Assembly (NCBI GenBank): GCA_973895155.1
Contig: OZ316894.1
Location: 21,328,001-21,392,000 of the forward strand
DNA length: 64,000 nucleotides
Source: Marsupella aquatica
Taxonomy: Eukaryota; Marchantiophyta
Direction: 5' to 3'
Below, one piece after another: positions 60,784 through 64,000 of the stretch. Within the stretch, counting starts at the first letter, position 1. The number at the start of each line of letters is the position of its first letter. Position numbers and translations under genes: made by a program. The notes under the pieces are model-generated. The model made no database searches and was not told the origin of the DNA. It saw only the letters and a program-made list of their open reading frames with translations.

Positions 60784-61039
60784 CTGATGATTTGATTGAG
60801 GGTAATGCGCATGCAGCAGATGTTCCACCATTGGAGGAGTCTCATGAGGAGCACATCATGCGAGGATTACCTATTGGCAGTGTTGTGCCACCAGTGTGGG
60901 GCACTGCACAGGCCTTGCCACACGCAGCAGCACGATTGGTACATGATGCATGACGTCATGCTTTTACACCACAGTCAGGACCAGAGCAGTCTCTTGCAGA
61001 TGGACTTGTGACTCTTTCACCATTAGATACCACTCCTAT

Positions 61040-62188
61040 TGCTTGGCAATACCCACTGGTATTTGCTTGTTGGATCTTTTTGGTGGGATTAGCAGATTGG
61101 CTGTTGTTCTTCAGGCAGAAATTCTTGTGCGTCGTTATTTGTATGTGGAGACAGATGAGACAGCACGGAGGGTCTCATTGCGACATGTGGCTATGTTGGT
61201 GGATAGATATCCACAATTGCTGCCAGTGGATGCTGTTTGTGGTTATCAGCATGCACTACCTGCTGATATTTCATTGTTGGGGGCGGATCATCTGCATCGT
61301 GTTGGCCCCATTGATTTGGTGATTGCTGGTTGGCCATGTTAGGACCAATCTAGAGCTGGCATTGGGCATGGACTTCATGATCCACGCTTTGCACTATTTT
61401 GGGAGATGTTACGGGTGCTGCGTCATCTCCAGCTACATCAGACACAGTCTCCAGCCATTTTGGAAAATATGTCATTGTTAGGTGATGATCGTAGTCGGAT
61501 TGTTGCTAGTGTTCACCAGGTGAGGTCTTGGATTGGACCTGCTGTGTTATTGGATGTTGCACGTGTGGGTTCTCGTGCACATCGTCCACGCTTGTGGTGG
61601 ACCAATTTGATCCCATGTGAGGTGCTGAAGCGCGCATTTGACAGCATTCCACGCTCACCAGCCTTAGTGGTGGATGATATTTTGGATCTAGGGCGTCGTG
61701 CACAGGGTGTGACCCAATCTGATAGACCTCCATTGGCAGTGGTCAATGTAGTTGGGCACCCACGTTGTGCATTACCCACTCTTGTAAGCCACTCTGCTTC
61801 ATATGCATTCAAAGCAAGTGGCCCTGGACTTGTGTGGGACACATCTCTCCAACAGTTAGTGGAGCCTACTGCTGATGAGAGAGAGCGTGTTATGGGATTT
61901 TTGACTGGCACCACTGCAGTTGCCTCTGTGTTAGAGGGTTTGCGGCGCCAGGTTCTTGGTCAAGCAATGGATCTGAATTGTTTGACTTGGATTATCAGCT
62001 TGGGAGTAGTTGAACAATTGCGGATGCGCTCTACTAGAATTACTGATTGCCCCTTGGTGAGCTTGCAGTCCACTGAGACAGTACTGACCACAGCTGGGGG
62101 CGAGCAGACCTATGGACCTATGGCAGGATTGGCCAAGGCTGGACAGATTGTTGAGCAGGAAGGGACTGCTCAATCTACTGCTAAATAG
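61040..62188 (+). pseudogene. retroelement cytosine-5 DNA methyltransferase (DNMT3-like)
   Basis: A domain of about 380 codons that would add a methyl group to cytosine in DNA using S-adenosylmethionine. Conserved motifs occur in the normal order: I (LLDLFGGIS, SAM binding), II (YVETDETARR), IV (DLVIAGWPC, catalytic Cys at 61337-61339), VI (AILENM), VIII (VGSRAHRPRLWWTN), IX (ADERERVMGF) and X (RRQVLGQAMDLN). The motif order, the GP-DLVI-G-PC context, AHR-R-W-N and RRQ-LG resemble DNMT3 more than MET1/CMT; DRM has rearranged motifs, which is not seen here. A TAG at 61340-61342 falls right after the catalytic Cys, in place of a probable Gln. The rest of the frame stays open to the TAG at 62186. 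Its position between protease and RT, without an intron, shows it travels as part of the element. Confidence 0.85.
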
Positions 62189-62335
62189 CAATCATCGACT
62201 ATCTCTTCTACCCTACAAAGAGATATTAGGGATTTGGTGGAGAGTGAGGAACCACAGCTTGGCCCTAAGTTGACAGGGAAGGAGAGACGTCGCATGCATT
62301 GATTCCTGAAGAGTTACTGGAATTGTTTTGCATTT

Positions 62336-64000
62336 AGCATGAAGGATTTGGGGACATTAAAGGGTCCTGGTATTCAGATTGAATTGGCTAGTGATGCGCC
62401 AATCTTTCGTAGGCCATACCGTTACACTGACATGGAGAGAGCTCTGATTCAAAGTAGAAATCAAGATTTGTTGGAGGCTGGATTGGTGGAGATTTCATAT
62501 GAGGAGTATGCATCTGCCACAGTGATGCCAGCCAAGAACGATGTGCATGGCAATTACACAGATAGGCGCATTTGTGGTGATTACAAACCCATTAATCGCC
62601 AAACAAAATCTGATAGATATGCCATGCCCACACCTGAGGAGATCTTTGATGTTGTGGGGCATGCAAAGGTTTTTAGTTCATTGGATCTGAGGGCAGGGTA
62701 CCACCAGCTTCCAATTAGGCATGCTGACAGGTCCAAGACAGCATTCTGGGGGATTGATTCTTATGGCGAGGATCGTTTGTATCAGTGGTTATTCTTACCA
62801 TTTGGGTTGAAGAATGCACCAACTGAGTTCCAGAGAGTCATGGATCGAATCCTTGCAGGTTTGGATTTTGTCAGATGTTATATTGATGATATTTTGGTCT
62901 ATTCTTCTACTGTGGAAGAACATCAGCAGCACTTGCAGATTGTGTTGGAGAGATTGAGAGCACATGGGTTGAAGCTCCATCTTAGCAAGTGTAAGTTCTT
63001 CCAAGACCAGATTGAGTATTTGGGCCACACTATATACCCAGGGGGATTGGGTGTACAGCAGACTAAAGTAGAGGCCATTACATAGATTCCTTGTCCTACT
63101 GATGTGAGTAGAGTTCGTGCATTCTTGGGATTGGCGAGCTACTACAAGAGGTATGTTAAAGGATTTAGCCAGCTTGCTAAACCTTTGACCATACTCACTA
63201 AGTTGGATCATGAATGGATTTGGGGTGATGACCAGGAGCATGCCTTTCAGGAGTTGAAGCAAAGGTTGGCATCATCCCCTATTTTGAGAAGACCCATTTT
63301 AGGCAGACCATTTCAGCTACACACTGATTGGAGTGGCGTAGGACTTGGAGCAGTGCTGACTCAGAAGGATGATGAGGGGAATGAGTTTGTTGTGGCTTAT
63401 GCCAGCAGATCAAACAATTCAGCAGAGGCTAAGTATAGCTCTTATGAGGGAGAGTGTTTGGCAACAGTGTGGGCTGTTGCACATTTTCGTTGCTACTTAT
63501 TTGGTAACCCCTTCACCTTGATCATTGATCATCAGCCTCTTAAGTGGTTAATGGAGTCTGACAAGCTTACAGGGAAGCTTGCACGATGGACATTGTTGTT
63601 ACAGGAGTATGATTTCCAGGTGGTGCATAGGCCTGGGAAAGTGAACTTGGATACAGATGGATTAAGCCGCAATCCATGTACTAGTCAGCAAGATGAGACT
63701 GGAGCCAGATGGCATGATGAGTCAGATAAGGAGATGGTGCCAGGATGGCATGCATCTGCCTTTCTTTGTTGGATGCCAGCATATAGTGGATCTGTGGACT
63801 CTACCTCATTGGATGGAGTGGATGAGGAGTCTTCAGATGTAGATGTTGGTGAGGTAACTTCTGGACAACAAGATATTCACAATGATGTGAGAATGTTGGA
63901 ATATCTGCGCAGTGGTTCTATTGTTGGCAATGTTGATGCCAAAGAACGTGACAGGGTTCTATAGAGAGCCAAGAGGTTTCGATGGGAGGAAAACCATCTT
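62336..64000 (+). pseudogene. Ty3/gypsy reverse transcriptase-RNase H, two stops
   Basis: Copies element RNA into DNA. The RT domain shows SLDLRAGYHQ (first catalytic Asp), LPFGLKNAP and the YIDD core (CYIDDILVYS, about 62876-62905), all intact. A TAG at 63083 (probably from TGG, Trp) separates it from the connection domain FLGLASYYKRYVKGFS. RNase H follows, with HTDWS, YEGE, IDHQPL and D-GLSR. A second TAG at 63962 (CAG in the relative at 21.7 kb, where Gln is present) interrupts the start of the integrase region. The sequence runs off the end of the window. Confidence 0.9.

Larger units (their letters stand above)
58539..64000 (+). mobile_element. decayed Ty3/gypsy element encoding a DNA methyltransferase
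   Basis: Order along the plus strand: gag with two zinc knuckles, aspartic protease, cytosine-C5 methyltransferase, reverse transcriptase, RNase H; integrase would lie beyond 64000. The coding sequence is broken by about thirteen in-frame stops and a few frameshifts (near 59.8, 60.5, 61.05 and 62.3 kb). From about 61.05 kb to the window end it nevertheless stays mostly in one frame. Most stops are TAG or TGA where a C-to-T or G-to-A change would explain them. It is related to the PHD-bearing fragment at 20.9-23.1 kb. No LTR was identified inside the window. Confidence 0.9.

Overview
The window is nuclear DNA from a plant, most likely a land plant outside the seed plants. Evidence: an S40/DUF584 senescence-regulator gene (a plant family), a complete DNA polymerase epsilon catalytic-subunit gene with plant-type sequence split into about 50 short exons, Tourist/Harbinger-type MITEs with plant-like termini, tRNA-derived SINEs, and Ty3/gypsy elements. 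One of these carries a cytosine methyltransferase domain that looks DNMT3-like; DNMT3 is kept in bryophytes, ferns and gymnosperms. I cannot name the species. There is no bacterial gene, rRNA gene or CRISPR array.

Layout. 1-9.9 kb: gene-free DNA with a 168-bp TA-flanked MITE (3.5 kb), a TAA-flanked Harbinger-type MITE (6.3 kb), a SINE (8.2 kb) and a poly-C tract (9.2 kb). 9.9-12.4 kb: the S40-family gene (+ strand) with an apparently long GC-rich leader. 12.4-20 kb: no gene seen, low-complexity DNA and a ~103-bp tandem repeat. 20.1-23.1 kb: a rearranged retroelement locus, with a minus-strand gag-like fragment, a near-perfect 125-bp inverted repeat, then an uninterrupted 712-codon Ty3/gypsy RNase H-integrase ORF ending in a complete PHD finger. 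24-33.5 kb: a repeat graveyard with a nested MITE plus solo LTR at 28.4-29.3 kb and several tandem arrays. 34.4-52.5 kb: the POL2/POLE gene (- strand); 50 coding exons were joined by eye and give 2,239 codons in one frame. 52.8-55.6 kb: three minisatellite-like arrays and a hairpin. 56.8-57.1 kb: a solo LTR with a perfect 5-bp target duplication. 58.5-64.0 kb: a decayed Ty3/gypsy element ordered gag - protease - DNA methyltransferase - reverse transcriptase - RNase H, running off the window end.

The two host genes are unrelated in function: S40 proteins are growth/senescence-linked nuclear factors, and POL2 is the leading-strand replicase. The most interesting content is the Ty3/gypsy lineage. 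One copy has a cytosine-C5 methyltransferase between protease and reverse transcriptase, and a related copy has a histone-reader-type PHD finger at the integrase C-terminus. If both modules belong to one full-length element, it would carry a DNA-methylation writer and a chromatin reader. Capture of DNMTs by retrotransposons has been reported for charophytes and dinoflagellates (recalled literature, not checked here), so the combination and the host lineage are the parts that may be new.
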